From contig NZ_JAPUDY010000076.1 in assembly GCF_027492855.1 (NCBI RefSeq), positions 1 to 57,156 on the forward strand: a stretch of DNA of 57,156 nucleotides. Reading direction: 5' to 3'. Origin of the DNA: Acidovorax sp. GTDB taxonomy: Bacteria > Pseudomonadota > Gammaproteobacteria > Burkholderiales > Burkholderiaceae_C. Of this stretch, positions 25,577 through 33,164 are shown piece by piece; within the stretch, counting starts at the first letter, position 1; every line of letters starts with the position of its first letter. Below the pieces are notes generated by a model. That model was not told where the DNA came from, searched no databases, and worked only from the letters and a program-made list of their open reading frames with translations. Made by a program: the position numbers and the translations under genes.

Positions 25577-26461
25577 TTACAACCCCAGCGGCACTTCCTG
25601 TGCCAGAAAGTCGTACACCGCGCGAATCCTGCGGCTGGTGCGGATTTCGCGGTGCACGGTCAGCCAGATGGGCAGCTCGGGCAGGGGCAGCATGGGCAGC
25701 ACGGGCACCACCTCGGGGTCTTGGCGCAGCAGATAGCGGGCCACAAAACCAATGCCCAGGCCCGCGCGCACGGCCTCCCAGTGGGCGATGAGGTCGTCGG
25801 TGCGCAAGGCGAAGTGCTGGCGACTCACCGGGTAGCCCATGGCCGCAAAGCCCTGCGCGATGGCCTCGTTCCGGTCGCTGCCGATCAGCTCATGCTGCAG
25901 CAGGTCGGGCGGCTGCTGGGGGGCGCCTTTGCGGCGCAGGTAGCTGCGGTGGGCGCAGGCGCTCAGCGCCACCGCGCCGATGCGTTTGGCCACCAGGCTG
26001 GCCTGGTCGGGGCGCACCATGCGCAGGGCAATGTCGGCCTCGCGGCGCAGCAGGTTGGTGACTTCGTTGCTGACCACCAACTCCACCTGCACCTCGGGCA
26101 GCACCTCGCGCATGCGCGCCAGCACCGGCAGCAGCAGCGCGCAGGCCACGGGCTGGCTGGCGGTGATGCGCACCGTGCCGCTCACCCCCGCCTCGGCGCT
26201 TGATACGCTGCGCGCGAGCTGGTGCGCCCCGGCCTCCATGGCGCGCGCCGACTCTGCCAGCCGCAGCGCCGTGGCCGTGGGCAGCAGGCCGCGCCCCGTG
26301 CGCTCGAACAGCACCGTGCCCAGTTGCGATTCCAGCTCGGCGATGTGGCGGCCGATGGTGGGCTGGCTGGCACCCAGCACCCGCGCCGCGCCCAGCAGGC
26401 TGCCCTGGTCGAGCGCGGCCAAAAAGGACTGCACCAGGCTCCAGTCAAAGTGGTGTTTCAT
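25577..26461 (-). CDS. LysR-family transcriptional regulator
   Basis: A 294-aa regulator with the standard N-terminal helix-turn-helix (VQSFLAALDQGSLLGAARVLGASQPTIGRHIAELESQLGTVLFERTGRGLLPT) and a periplasmic-binding-like effector domain. It is divergent from the epimerase-like gene, with a 142-bp AT-rich gap that contains weak symmetric motifs (ATTCA 26508-26512 with TGAAT 26530-26534; AATTGC with GCAATT). It probably controls that neighbour. The effector is unknown. Confidence 0.9.
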   Translation of the reverse strand: MKHHFDWSLVQSFLAALDQGSLLGAARVLGASQPTIGRHIAELESQLGTVLFERTGRGLLPTATALRLAESARAMEAGAHQLARSVSSAEAGVSGTVRITASQPVACALLLPVLARMREVLPEVQVELVVSNEVTNLLRREADIALRMVRPDQASLVAKRIGAVALSACAHRSYLRRKGAPQQPPDLLQHELIGSDRNEAIAQGFAAMGYPVSRQHFALRTDDLIAHWEAVRAGLGIGFVARYLLRQDPEVVPVLPMLPLPELPIWLTVHREIRTSRRIRAVYDFLAQEVPLGL

Positions 26462-26603
26462 GGGGATAGCGTGCCAGCAGCCAGGGGCAAAAAGGGCGCA
26501 ATGAGGTATTCAAAATTGCATTGCTGGTATGAATGGTTAGGCAATTGTGTAGTGATGCCTGCGTTTTCACAATCACACCATCTCTTCCGAATGGAGCCTT
26601 GCC

Positions 26604-27644
26604 ATGACCCCCCACCCCGCCCAACGCCCGCCTGCAGACAGCCCTTCGACCGTGCTGGTTCTGGGCGCCCGTGGCCGCCTGGGCATGGCCGCCGTGCGTG
26701 CGTTTGCCCAGGCGGGCTGGCAGGTGCTGGCCCAGGTGCGGCCCAAGGCCCAGACGGCGGTATTGCCCGCGATACAGGGCGTGTGGTGGATGCCCGTGGC
26801 CGTGGACGACACCCCGGCCCTGGCCGCCCAGGCGCAGGGCGCGCAGGTGGTGGTGCACGCGCTCAGCCCGCCCTACACGCACAAGGCCTGGCGCGAGCAG
26901 GCCCCCGCGCTGATGGACGCGGCCATCGCCATTGCCCGTGCGTTGCAGGCCACGTTGATGTTGCCCGGCAATGTCTATAACTTTGGCGAGCACATGCCCG
27001 CCGTGCTGCGCGAGGACACGCCCCAGGCCGCCATCGGCTTCAAGGGCCGCTTGCGCGTGCAACTGGAGCAGCGCCTGCAGGCGGCCGCACAGGAGGGCGG
27101 CTTGCGCGCCGTGGTGCTGCGTGCCGGGGATTTTTTTGGCAGCGGCACCGGCAGCTGGCTCGACCAAGCCATTGCCAAAGACCTGCACAAAGGCCGCGTC
27201 ACCTGGCCGGGCCCGCTGGATGTGGCCACGCCCTGGGCCTACCTGCCCGACCTGGCGCGTACCTTTGTGCGCGTGGCGCATCAGCGCGACCGCCTGGCCG
27301 CCTTTGAGTGCCTGCACTTCGCGGGGCACCATGTCACCGCGCAGCAATGGCTGCACAGCTTCACGGCGATTGCGATGGAGCGGGACTGGCTGCCGGATGC
27401 GGGCGCATTGCGCGTGGCCCGCTTGCCCTGGCCGCTGCTGCGCATTGCTGGTGTGATGGCCCCCACGCTGGGGGCGCTGGCCGCCATGCGCTACCTGTGG
27501 GCCACCCCGCACCGGCTGGACAACACCCGCCTGCATGCCCTCATCGGTGACGAACCACACACCCCGTTCGACCAAGCCGTGCGCCTGGCGCTGGCTGACT
27601 TGGGGATGTTGGCTGCGCCGGGGCGTCGCGTGGCATTGGCGTGA
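26604..27644 (+). CDS. NAD-dependent epimerase/dehydratase-family protein
   Basis: A 346-aa extended-SDR-like protein. The N-terminal nucleotide loop VLVLGARGRLGMAAVRAFAQAG and VVVHALSPPY are clear. The usual Tyr-x-x-x-Lys is seen only loosely (NVYNFGE), as in atypical members that bind NAD without epimerising. It also has LRAGDFFGSGTGSW and AYLPDLARTFVRVAHQ. The substrate is unknown. It is divergent from a LysR gene, its probable regulator, and is followed by a ferric-reductase remnant. Confidence 0.8.
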   Translation: MTPHPAQRPPADSPSTVLVLGARGRLGMAAVRAFAQAGWQVLAQVRPKAQTAVLPAIQGVWWMPVAVDDTPALAAQAQGAQVVVHALSPPYTHKAWREQAPALMDAAIAIARALQATLMLPGNVYNFGEHMPAVLREDTPQAAIGFKGRLRVQLEQRLQAAAQEGGLRAVVLRAGDFFGSGTGSWLDQAIAKDLHKGRVTWPGPLDVATPWAYLPDLARTFVRVAHQRDRLAAFECLHFAGHHVTAQQWLHSFTAIAMERDWLPDAGALRVARLPWPLLRIAGVMAPTLGALAAMRYLWATPHRLDNTRLHALIGDEPHTPFDQAVRLALADLGMLAAPGRRVALA

Positions 27645-27658
27645 CCGCCGATCCCTGA

Positions 27659-27808
27659 TCTGAATCAAACCCCGCGCCGCTCGCATGGGGCCGCGTCTTG
27701 TGGTGGCGCGACCAATTGATTTTGCTCACGGGCCTGGCGGCCTGGGGGCTGATGTCGCTGCTCATGGTGCTGGCCGTGCCGCCCCAGGAGCTGTTCCAGA
27801 TGCGCTGA
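27659..27808 (+). pseudogene. Remnant of a ferric-reductase-like membrane protein
   Basis: An open stretch without a start codon reads WGRVLWWRDQLILLTGLAAW and then a hydrophobic GLMSLLMVLAVPP, ending at a TGA at 27806. The pattern (WRDQ followed by one membrane helix) resembles the N-terminus of ferric-reductase-like transmembrane proteins. Only about 45 codons remain, so it looks like a decayed gene end to end. The family call is from memory of similar sequences and is tentative. Confidence 0.4.
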
Positions 27809-27826
27809 TGGGGGCCTTTGTTTCGT

Positions 27827-28801
27827 TCACCCGAAATGGTCGAACGAGGCATAGCGGTTCTCCACCGCCTGCCCCTGTCCATCCACCAGCCGCAGGCCAG
27901 GTTCAGCCAGCACGGAGCCGATGCGGGTGACTTGTGTGCCGCTGGCCTGTGCGACGGCGGCCACGTCATCCCGGCGTGCAGGTGGGGCGGTGAACGCCAG
28001 CTCGTAGTCGTCGCCCCCGGCCAGCGTGCACTGGCGAATCAGTTCAATGTCAAAAGGGGTGCTGCCGCTTATTGGATAAGCGCTAGCAGCTATCAAATTA
28101 GTAGTAACCTGGGTGTCGATGCGTGCCCCCACGCCCGAGGCCTTGAGGATGTGCGACAGGTCGCCCAGCAGCCCGTCGGAGAGGTCCATGGCGCTGCTGG
28201 CCACGCCGCGCAGGGCCTGGCCCAGCGCTACGCGCGGGGTGGGGCGCTCAAGCCGCTGGCGGGTGCGGGCCAGTGTGTCTGTGGGCAGTGCAATGTGGCC
28301 GAGCAGGGCCTCCAGCGCCAGGCGGGCGTCGCCCAGCGTGCCGCTCACGTAGATGTCGTCACCGGGCTTTGCGCCGCTGCGCAGCAGGGCTTGGCCCGTG
28401 GGCACCTCGCCAAACACGGTGATGCAGAGGTTGAGCGGGCCCTGGGTGGTGTCGCCCCCCACCAGCTCGCAGCCATGCGCATCGGCCAGCGCCAGCAGCC
28501 CGCGCGAGAAGCCTGCGAGCCAGTGTTCATCGACGCGCGGCAGCGACAAGGCCAAGGTGAAGGCCAGCGGGCGGGCGCCGCAAGCTGCCAGGTCCGACAG
28601 GTTCACGGCCAGCGCCTTGTGGCCCAGCGCCTCGGGGTCCACGTCGGCGAAAAAGTGGCGGCCTTCCACCAGCATGTCGCTCGAGATAGCCAGTTGCATG
28701 CCGGGCGTGGGCGCCAGCAGCGCGCAGTCATCGCCCACGCCCAGGGCGGCCTTGCGCACGGGACGGGTGAAGTAGCGGGCGATCAGGTCGAACTCACCCA
28801 T
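27827..28801 (-). CDS. thiL: Thiamine-monophosphate kinase
   Basis: A 324-aa ThiL, which phosphorylates thiamine monophosphate to thiamine diphosphate with ATP, the last step of cofactor synthesis. Typical motifs: GEFDLIARYF, GVGDDCALLAP, AISSDMLVEGRHF, DPEALGHKALAVNLSDLAACGA, GGDTTQGPLNL, AMDLSDGLLGDL and GGDDYELAF. The 3' third contains a repeat copy that supplies residues ~231-247. Thiamine diphosphate is the cofactor of both transketolases in this window, but they are far away and no direct link is claimed. Confidence 0.97.
   Translation of the reverse strand: MGEFDLIARYFTRPVRKAALGVGDDCALLAPTPGMQLAISSDMLVEGRHFFADVDPEALGHKALAVNLSDLAACGARPLAFTLALSLPRVDEHWLAGFSRGLLALADAHGCELVGGDTTQGPLNLCITVFGEVPTGQALLRSGAKPGDDIYVSGTLGDARLALEALLGHIALPTDTLARTRQRLERPTPRVALGQALRGVASSAMDLSDGLLGDLSHILKASGVGARIDTQVTTNLIAASAYPISGSTPFDIELIRQCTLAGGDDYELAFTAPPARRDDVAAVAQASGTQVTRIGSVLAEPGLRLVDGQGQAVENRYASFDHFG
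28051..28108 (-). repeat. Dispersed two-stem repeat, copy inside thiL
   Basis: On the coding strand it reads ACTACTAATTTGATAGCTG, then CTAGCGCTT, six bases, AATAAGCGG, and diverges before TTTTGA. It encodes TNLIAASAYPISGS in frame. The left two thirds match the copy at 10300 very closely; the right end is more diverged. Confidence 0.72.
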
Positions 28802-28894
28802 GGCACGGCCTTGCGGGCGTGGCGCCGGTGTTTGGGGATGACGGTGAAAAAGCAGAAAACATGGGTGAAAAAGGCGGGGCGGAATGGTGGCGCG

Positions 28895-29791
28895 CTAGTG
28901 CTGCGCAAACCACTGCGCCCAGTGGTCGATGCAGGCCTGGATCTTGGGCAGCCGGTGCCTGCGGGTGAGGGTGATGGCGTGGATGGGGCTGGGTTGCAGG
29001 TCTGTGAACGGGGCCAGCACGGGCGCAAGCAGGCCCTGGCGCACCAGAGGCTCGCCCACCATGGTGGCCAGGCGCCCGATGCCCAGGCCCTGCAGCACCA
29101 TGCGCGCCGTGGTGGCGGTGCTGTCCGAGCGCCAGTGTCCCTCCACCGTCAGGACGTATGGCTCGCCATCCATGCGGAACGTCCATTGGTTCAGAAAGGC
29201 CACCGCGCTGTTGGCGATGAGCCGGTGCTGGCGCAGGTCGTCGGGTTGCTGGGGCGTGCCGTGCGCCTGCAGGTAGCCCGGCGTGGCATACAGGCCGCGC
29301 GCCAGGTTGCCCAGCGGGCGGGCCACCACGGTGTCGGTGAGCGGCGGCCCGGTGCGGATGGCGATGTCGATGCCGTCGCGCGCCATGTCGGCCATGCGGT
29401 CGTCCACCAGCAGATCGACGCGCAGCAGCGGGTGCTTTTGCTGCAGGCTCTCGAAGCTGGGTATCAGCAGATATTCGGCCACCACCGAGCTGCAGGCCAC
29501 GCGCACCCAGCCGCTGGGCTGGCCGCTTTGGCTGGCGAACTCGCCTTCCAGCTCGTCCAGGGTGCTGGTGATGCGCCGGCAGTAGTCCAGAAAAGTCTGC
29601 CCCTCGGCCGTGGGCGTGAGGCCGTGGGTGCTGCGGTGGATGAGCCGCGTGCCGGTGGATTTTTCGATGCGCGCCAGGGTGCGCGAGACCTGGCTCACCG
29701 GTACGTTGCGCTCGCGCGCGGCCGCCGACAGCGAACCCAGGTCAGCGACGCGGGCGAACAGGTGCATGTCTTCAAAGCGGATGTCGCGCAT
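28895..29791 (-). CDS. LysR-family transcriptional regulator
   Basis: A 298-aa LysR protein of the large AaeR/DsdC-like group: FEDMHLFARVADLGSLSAAARERNVPVSQVSRTLARIEKSTGTRLIHRSTHGLTPTAEG, then an effector domain (CSSVVAEYLLIPSFESLQQKHPLLRVDLLVDDRMADM; DIAIRTGPPLTDTVVARPLG). The start at 29791 precedes the helix-turn-helix by eight residues. It is divergent from a small orf plus tautomerase and is separated from them by a strong inverted repeat. Confidence 0.9.
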   Translation of the reverse strand: MRDIRFEDMHLFARVADLGSLSAAARERNVPVSQVSRTLARIEKSTGTRLIHRSTHGLTPTAEGQTFLDYCRRITSTLDELEGEFASQSGQPSGWVRVACSSVVAEYLLIPSFESLQQKHPLLRVDLLVDDRMADMARDGIDIAIRTGPPLTDTVVARPLGNLARGLYATPGYLQAHGTPQQPDDLRQHRLIANSAVAFLNQWTFRMDGEPYVLTVEGHWRSDSTATTARMVLQGLGIGRLATMVGEPLVRQGLLAPVLAPFTDLQPSPIHAITLTRRHRLPKIQACIDHWAQWFAQH

Positions 29792-29823
29792 CAGGCAATG
29801 GTAATGGCGCAGCCCGCGGGCAG

Positions 29824-29848
29824 GGGTTTTGCAGCAGACGCAAAACCC
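29824..29848. promoter_or_regulatory. Inverted repeat in the LysR/tautomerase divergent region
   Basis: GGGTTTTGC (29824-29832) and GCAAAACCC (29840-29848) form a perfect 9-bp inverted repeat with a 7-bp spacer, extendable on both sides with one bulge. This is the length and symmetry of LysR-type binding sites, 33 bp in front of the LysR start. Confidence 0.6.
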
Positions 29849-29952
29849 TGTTGCAGCCCACATGGTTTCGGTGGCGGGCGCCTTTACCTACAGTCGCTTC
29901 ACCCCTCCACGAAGCGCTGAACAGGCTTCAAGACACACCGAAAGGAATGGCA

Positions 29953-30174
29953 ATGCACAGCAATCACCACCTGCACCACGAGCTGTCACAGCACGACTAC
30001 CACCGCTTGCGCGAAGCCGCCAAGCAGCGCGCGCTGCAACTGCGCCAGGAGGCCCTGCGCGACATCCCCGGCCACGCTGTGCGCTCGGTGCTGCGCGGCG
30101 CCGCCCGCTGGCTCAGCCGCCTGGCGGGGGGCCATGCCCTGCACCACGCCCCTTGCGCCCCTGCCCGGAGCTGA
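29953..30174 (+). CDS. Small basic His-rich protein
   Basis: A 73-aa product with an N-terminal run of His (HSNHHLHHELSQHDYHRLREAAKQ), then an amphipathic helix rich in Arg/Ala and a Cys near the end. The family is unknown; the LREAAKQRALQLRQEA segment suggests a helical or coiled-coil DUF1127-like protein. AAGGAA at 29943 is a well-placed ribosome site for the ATG at 29953. It is followed 6 bp later by the tautomerase and probably shares its promoter with it under the LysR gene. Confidence 0.6.
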   Translation: MHSNHHLHHELSQHDYHRLREAAKQRALQLRQEALRDIPGHAVRSVLRGAARWLSRLAGGHALHHAPCAPARS

Positions 30175-30180
30175 TGCGCC

Positions 30181-30594
30181 ATGCCTACCCTGGTTCTGAA
30201 ACTCGCCCCCTTGCAAAACCCCGAGCGCTACCGGTCGCTGGCGCACGCGCTGACCGAGCTCACGGTAAGCCTTCTGGGCAAGCGCCGTGAGGTGACGGCG
30301 GTGGTCATCGACGACCTGCCTGCCGCACGCTGGCACATCGGCGACACGCCCGCCGAGCAGCCCACGGCGCTGCTGGAGATCAGCATCACCCAAGGCACCA
30401 ATACGCCAGCGGAAAAGGCAGCCTTCATCGAGGCCGCCTATGCTGAACTGCGACGCCAATTGGCCACAGATGGCGCGTTGGCCGTTGCCAGCTACGTGGT
30501 GGTGCGGGAGCTGCCCGCTACCGACTGGGGCTATGGCGGGCGCACGCAGCAGGCGCGCAAGCTGGCGCTGGCGCAGCAGCCGCAACCCGCGTGA
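30181..30594 (+). CDS. 4-Oxalocrotonate tautomerase-family protein
   Basis: A 137-aa protein that begins M-P-T-L; Pro2 is the catalytic base of the tautomerase superfamily after Met removal. The N-terminal half (LVLKLAPLQNPERYRSLAHALTELTVSLLGKRREVTAVVIDDLPAARWHIGD) matches one 4-OT unit, so it is a double-length (Tautomerase_3-type) member. The reaction is keto-enol isomerisation of an unsaturated acid or dehalogenation; the substrate is unknown. It lies 6 bp after a small orf and near a divergent LysR gene. Confidence 0.85.
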   Translation: MPTLVLKLAPLQNPERYRSLAHALTELTVSLLGKRREVTAVVIDDLPAARWHIGDTPAEQPTALLEISITQGTNTPAEKAAFIEAAYAELRRQLATDGALAVASYVVVRELPATDWGYGGRTQQARKLALAQQPQPA

Positions 30595-30603
30595 CGGCCC
30601 CGG

Positions 30604-31752
30604 TTAGACCGGCGCGCCGCGAAAGCGCTGCGCGGCCTGGCGGCAGAGCTCGGCCAGCAGTTGCTCTTCACGCTGGCGCTCGCGCAGCCAGCGGGCGTCG
30701 TTTTGGCCCGCCTCGACCTCGGTGCGCAGCATGTGCATGGCGCTCGACGCGCCCTGCACGGCGGCATGGCCCGCGATTTTGTCCATGGTTTTCAGGATGT
30801 GCTCACGCAGCGGCATGTGGTCGCCCGTGGCCGGGTCCACATACACGGCGTCCATGCCGAAGCGGCAGGCCTGGAAGCGGTTGTAGGTATAGACGAGGTA
30901 GTCGTCCTCTTCGGGCATGAAGGGCTGGTCGGCCAGGAACCAGGCGCCCAGCGACTGCACGTAGCCCGCGAGCGCGGCGGCGCGTTCGATGGTGAGCGGC
31001 GTGTCGAACACCCGGATCTCGATGGTGCCGAACTCGGGCTTGGGGCGGATGTCCCAGTAGAAGTCCTTCATGCTCTTCACCACGCCGGTGCGCGTCATCT
31101 TGTCGAAGTATTTGCCGAAGTCCGTCCAGGTCAGCACGCTGGGCGCACGGCCCGACAGCGGGAAGGCAAACACCGAATTGAGGCGGGCCGAATCAAAGGC
31201 CGTGTCGTGCCCCTGCACATAGGGGCTGGAGGCTGAGAGCGCAATGAAGTGCGGGATGTAGCGGCTCATGCGGTGCAGCATGAGCAGCGCGGCATCGGCG
31301 TCCGGACAGCCGATGTGCACGTGCTGGCCGAAGATGGTGAATTGTTTGGAGAGGTAGCCGTAGAGCTGCGAAAGTTCCTGAAAGCGCGGCTTGTCGTAGA
31401 TGCGGCGCTCATGCCACTGCTGGAACGGGTGCGTGCCCCCACCCACCACGGCGATGTTGAGCTTGTCGGCACTCTTGACCAACGCATCGCGGATGGGCGT
31501 GAGCTGGCCCAGCACCTCGCTGGCCGAGTGGCAGATGCCGGTAGAGATTTCGATCATGCTGTTCGTCATTTCGGGCACCACGCTGCCGGGCAGCGGGGTT
31601 TTTTTCATGAGGCGCAGCATGTCCTCGGCATAGGGCGCGAGGTCGTAGTCGTTGGTGTTGACGAGCTGCAGCTCCAGCTCAACGCCCAGCGTCAGTGGTT
31701 CGGAATGGTTGAAGGCTTCAAGACTCACGGTTGTTGTCTCCATTGTTGCCAC
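30604..31752 (-). CDS. ybdK: YbdK-type carboxylate-amine ligase
   Basis: A 382-aa ATP-dependent glutamate-cysteine-ligase-like enzyme of the second family. Motifs: [58 protein letters not shown] and [26 protein letters not shown]. It probably makes gamma-glutamyl amides; the acceptor is unproven. An ATG at 31743 (METTTVS) is an alternative start. The 5' end overlaps the antiporter gene by 35 bp (31718-31752), so the two are one transcript. Confidence 0.9.
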   Translation of the reverse strand: MATMETTTVSLEAFNHSEPLTLGVELELQLVNTNDYDLAPYAEDMLRLMKKTPLPGSVVPEMTNSMIEISTGICHSASEVLGQLTPIRDALVKSADKLNIAVVGGGTHPFQQWHERRIYDKPRFQELSQLYGYLSKQFTIFGQHVHIGCPDADAALLMLHRMSRYIPHFIALSASSPYVQGHDTAFDSARLNSVFAFPLSGRAPSVLTWTDFGKYFDKMTRTGVVKSMKDFYWDIRPKPEFGTIEIRVFDTPLTIERAAALAGYVQSLGAWFLADQPFMPEEDDYLVYTYNRFQACRFGMDAVYVDPATGDHMPLREHILKTMDKIAGHAAVQGASSAMHMLRTEVEAGQNDARWLRERQREEQLLAELCRQAAQRFRGAPV

Positions 31753-32977
31753 GGGTCAGCGGGGCCCAGGGTTTGGAGCTTTCGCCCGCACGGTAGATGG
31801 CCACGGTGGCGATCACGGCACCCAGCACCTCCATGAGCAGGATGGCGGGTAGCGCCACCCCTGCGATCACATGGCCGGTGGAGGGCGATGCCAGCACGAA
31901 CTGCGAGGCGAGCAGCAGGGCGATGGACGACATCGGCGTCATCGCGCAGCCCACCCACAGGGCCTGTTTCCAGCTGGCGCCGCTGCCCACGTTGCCCAGC
32001 GCCACGCCGGTGGCCTTGGCCACCAGGCGCACGGCAATCAGGGCCAGCACCACACCGGCCACGGGAGCGCTCCAGTCGGCCTGCGCTGCCACGGTGGAGA
32101 CCAGCACGAACATCAGCATGGTGAGCAGCGACGATGCATTGCCCAACTGGCGCGGCCAGGCCCAGGGGCGCGGGTTGAGTTGCTTGAGCAGCATGCCGCC
32201 CAGCAGCGCTGCCAGGGGGGCCGACCCGCCCATGTGCGCGGCCACGGCCGTGCCCGCCGCCACCAGCGCGAGAAACAGCATGGAGGTGTTCTCGCTCGTG
32301 GGGCTCATGAGGCGCAGGGCCATGCGCAGGACCAGGGCCAGCACGGCTGCTACCACGATGGACACGCCCAGCACCACCACCACGGGGTACACGGCCTCCA
32401 GCACGGTGAGGCTCTGGCGGTTGATGAGTTCGGCCTTGGCGCTGCCCAGGGTCAGCGCATACAGCGTGGACAGCGTGGTGAGCACGATGGCGCGTTCCGT
32501 CACCGGCCCGGCCGCCCGCGTGTCGGCCACCACGCGCGTGAGCACGGCAGGAGAAGCGGCCATGGCCACCAGCGCCAGCGGGCCTGCGGCCTGCTCGGGC
32601 AATTGCAGCCACACCAGCACCCAGTACACGGCAAAGTAGGTCAGTGCCGATTCGGCGATGCTCTGCACCAGCACCATCGGGTTGTGGCGGAACCAGCGCA
32701 GCGGGATGCGCCCGCCGCATTCAAACAGCACGATGGCAATGCCCAGTTCCAGCAAGAACAGGCCAATGCCCTGCAGCGGCCAGACGGCGCCACCAAAGCC
32801 CGCGAGGCCTGCGACGGTGCCGACCAGCGAATAGCCCACTACCTTGGGCAGCCCGGTGTGGCGTTGCGTGAGATAGCCCACCATGGCGGCCACGGCCAGC
32901 AGCAGCGACCATTGCACGGTGGGCAGTCCCGCCGAGGGGCGCAGCCACTGCGCCCAAAAGCTCAGGATTTCATTCAT
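31718..32977 (-). CDS. KefB/C-type cation:proton antiporter without RCK domain
   Basis: A 419-aa membrane protein with about 12 helices in the CPA2 pattern ([90 protein letters not shown]). It exchanges K+ or Na+ for H+. Unlike KefB and KefC it stops without the cytosolic NAD-binding RCK domain that senses glutathione adducts. It is co-transcribed with YbdK, a ligase related to glutathione synthesis, so a thiol link is possible but speculative. Confidence 0.87.
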   Translation of the reverse strand: MNEILSFWAQWLRPSAGLPTVQWSLLLAVAAMVGYLTQRHTGLPKVVGYSLVGTVAGLAGFGGAVWPLQGIGLFLLELGIAIVLFECGGRIPLRWFRHNPMVLVQSIAESALTYFAVYWVLVWLQLPEQAAGPLALVAMAASPAVLTRVVADTRAAGPVTERAIVLTTLSTLYALTLGSAKAELINRQSLTVLEAVYPVVVVLGVSIVVAAVLALVLRMALRLMSPTSENTSMLFLALVAAGTAVAAHMGGSAPLAALLGGMLLKQLNPRPWAWPRQLGNASSLLTMLMFVLVSTVAAQADWSAPVAGVVLALIAVRLVAKATGVALGNVGSGASWKQALWVGCAMTPMSSIALLLASQFVLASPSTGHVIAGVALPAILLMEVLGAVIATVAIYRAGESSKPWAPLTRGNNGDNNRES

Positions 32978-33105
32978 GTCATGGGACCTCTGCGTCGGAT
33001 GGGCATTGCCCGATGTTGTGAAGGATAGGCGTACCAGGCCCTCCGCAGAAGAGAGAGGGAGTGTTTGGGTACTGAACCCCCTTAATTTACAGGCAGAAAC
33101 ACATT

Positions 33106-33122
33106 CCCCGTGTAGGACGGGG
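33106..33122 (-). terminator. Hairpin downstream of the Gcr-type gene
   Basis: CCCCGT (33106-33111) and ACGGGG (33117-33122) form a 6-bp stem with a 5-nt loop, 43 bp after the stop of the minus-strand Gcr-type gene. A U-run is weak (a GTGTTT run follows). A second, G+C-rich stem with a central T-run (33124-33142) overlaps the region. Probably a weak terminator. Confidence 0.4.
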
Positions 33123-33164
33123 GCGGCGGTTTTTGGGGCCGCTGCTGGCGATTCCGGAAGAAAA

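Noticed and set aside
27818-29920. A 700-codon plus-strand frame across thiL and a LysR gene
   Set aside because: Composition is typical of a shadow frame and both minus-strand genes are complete.
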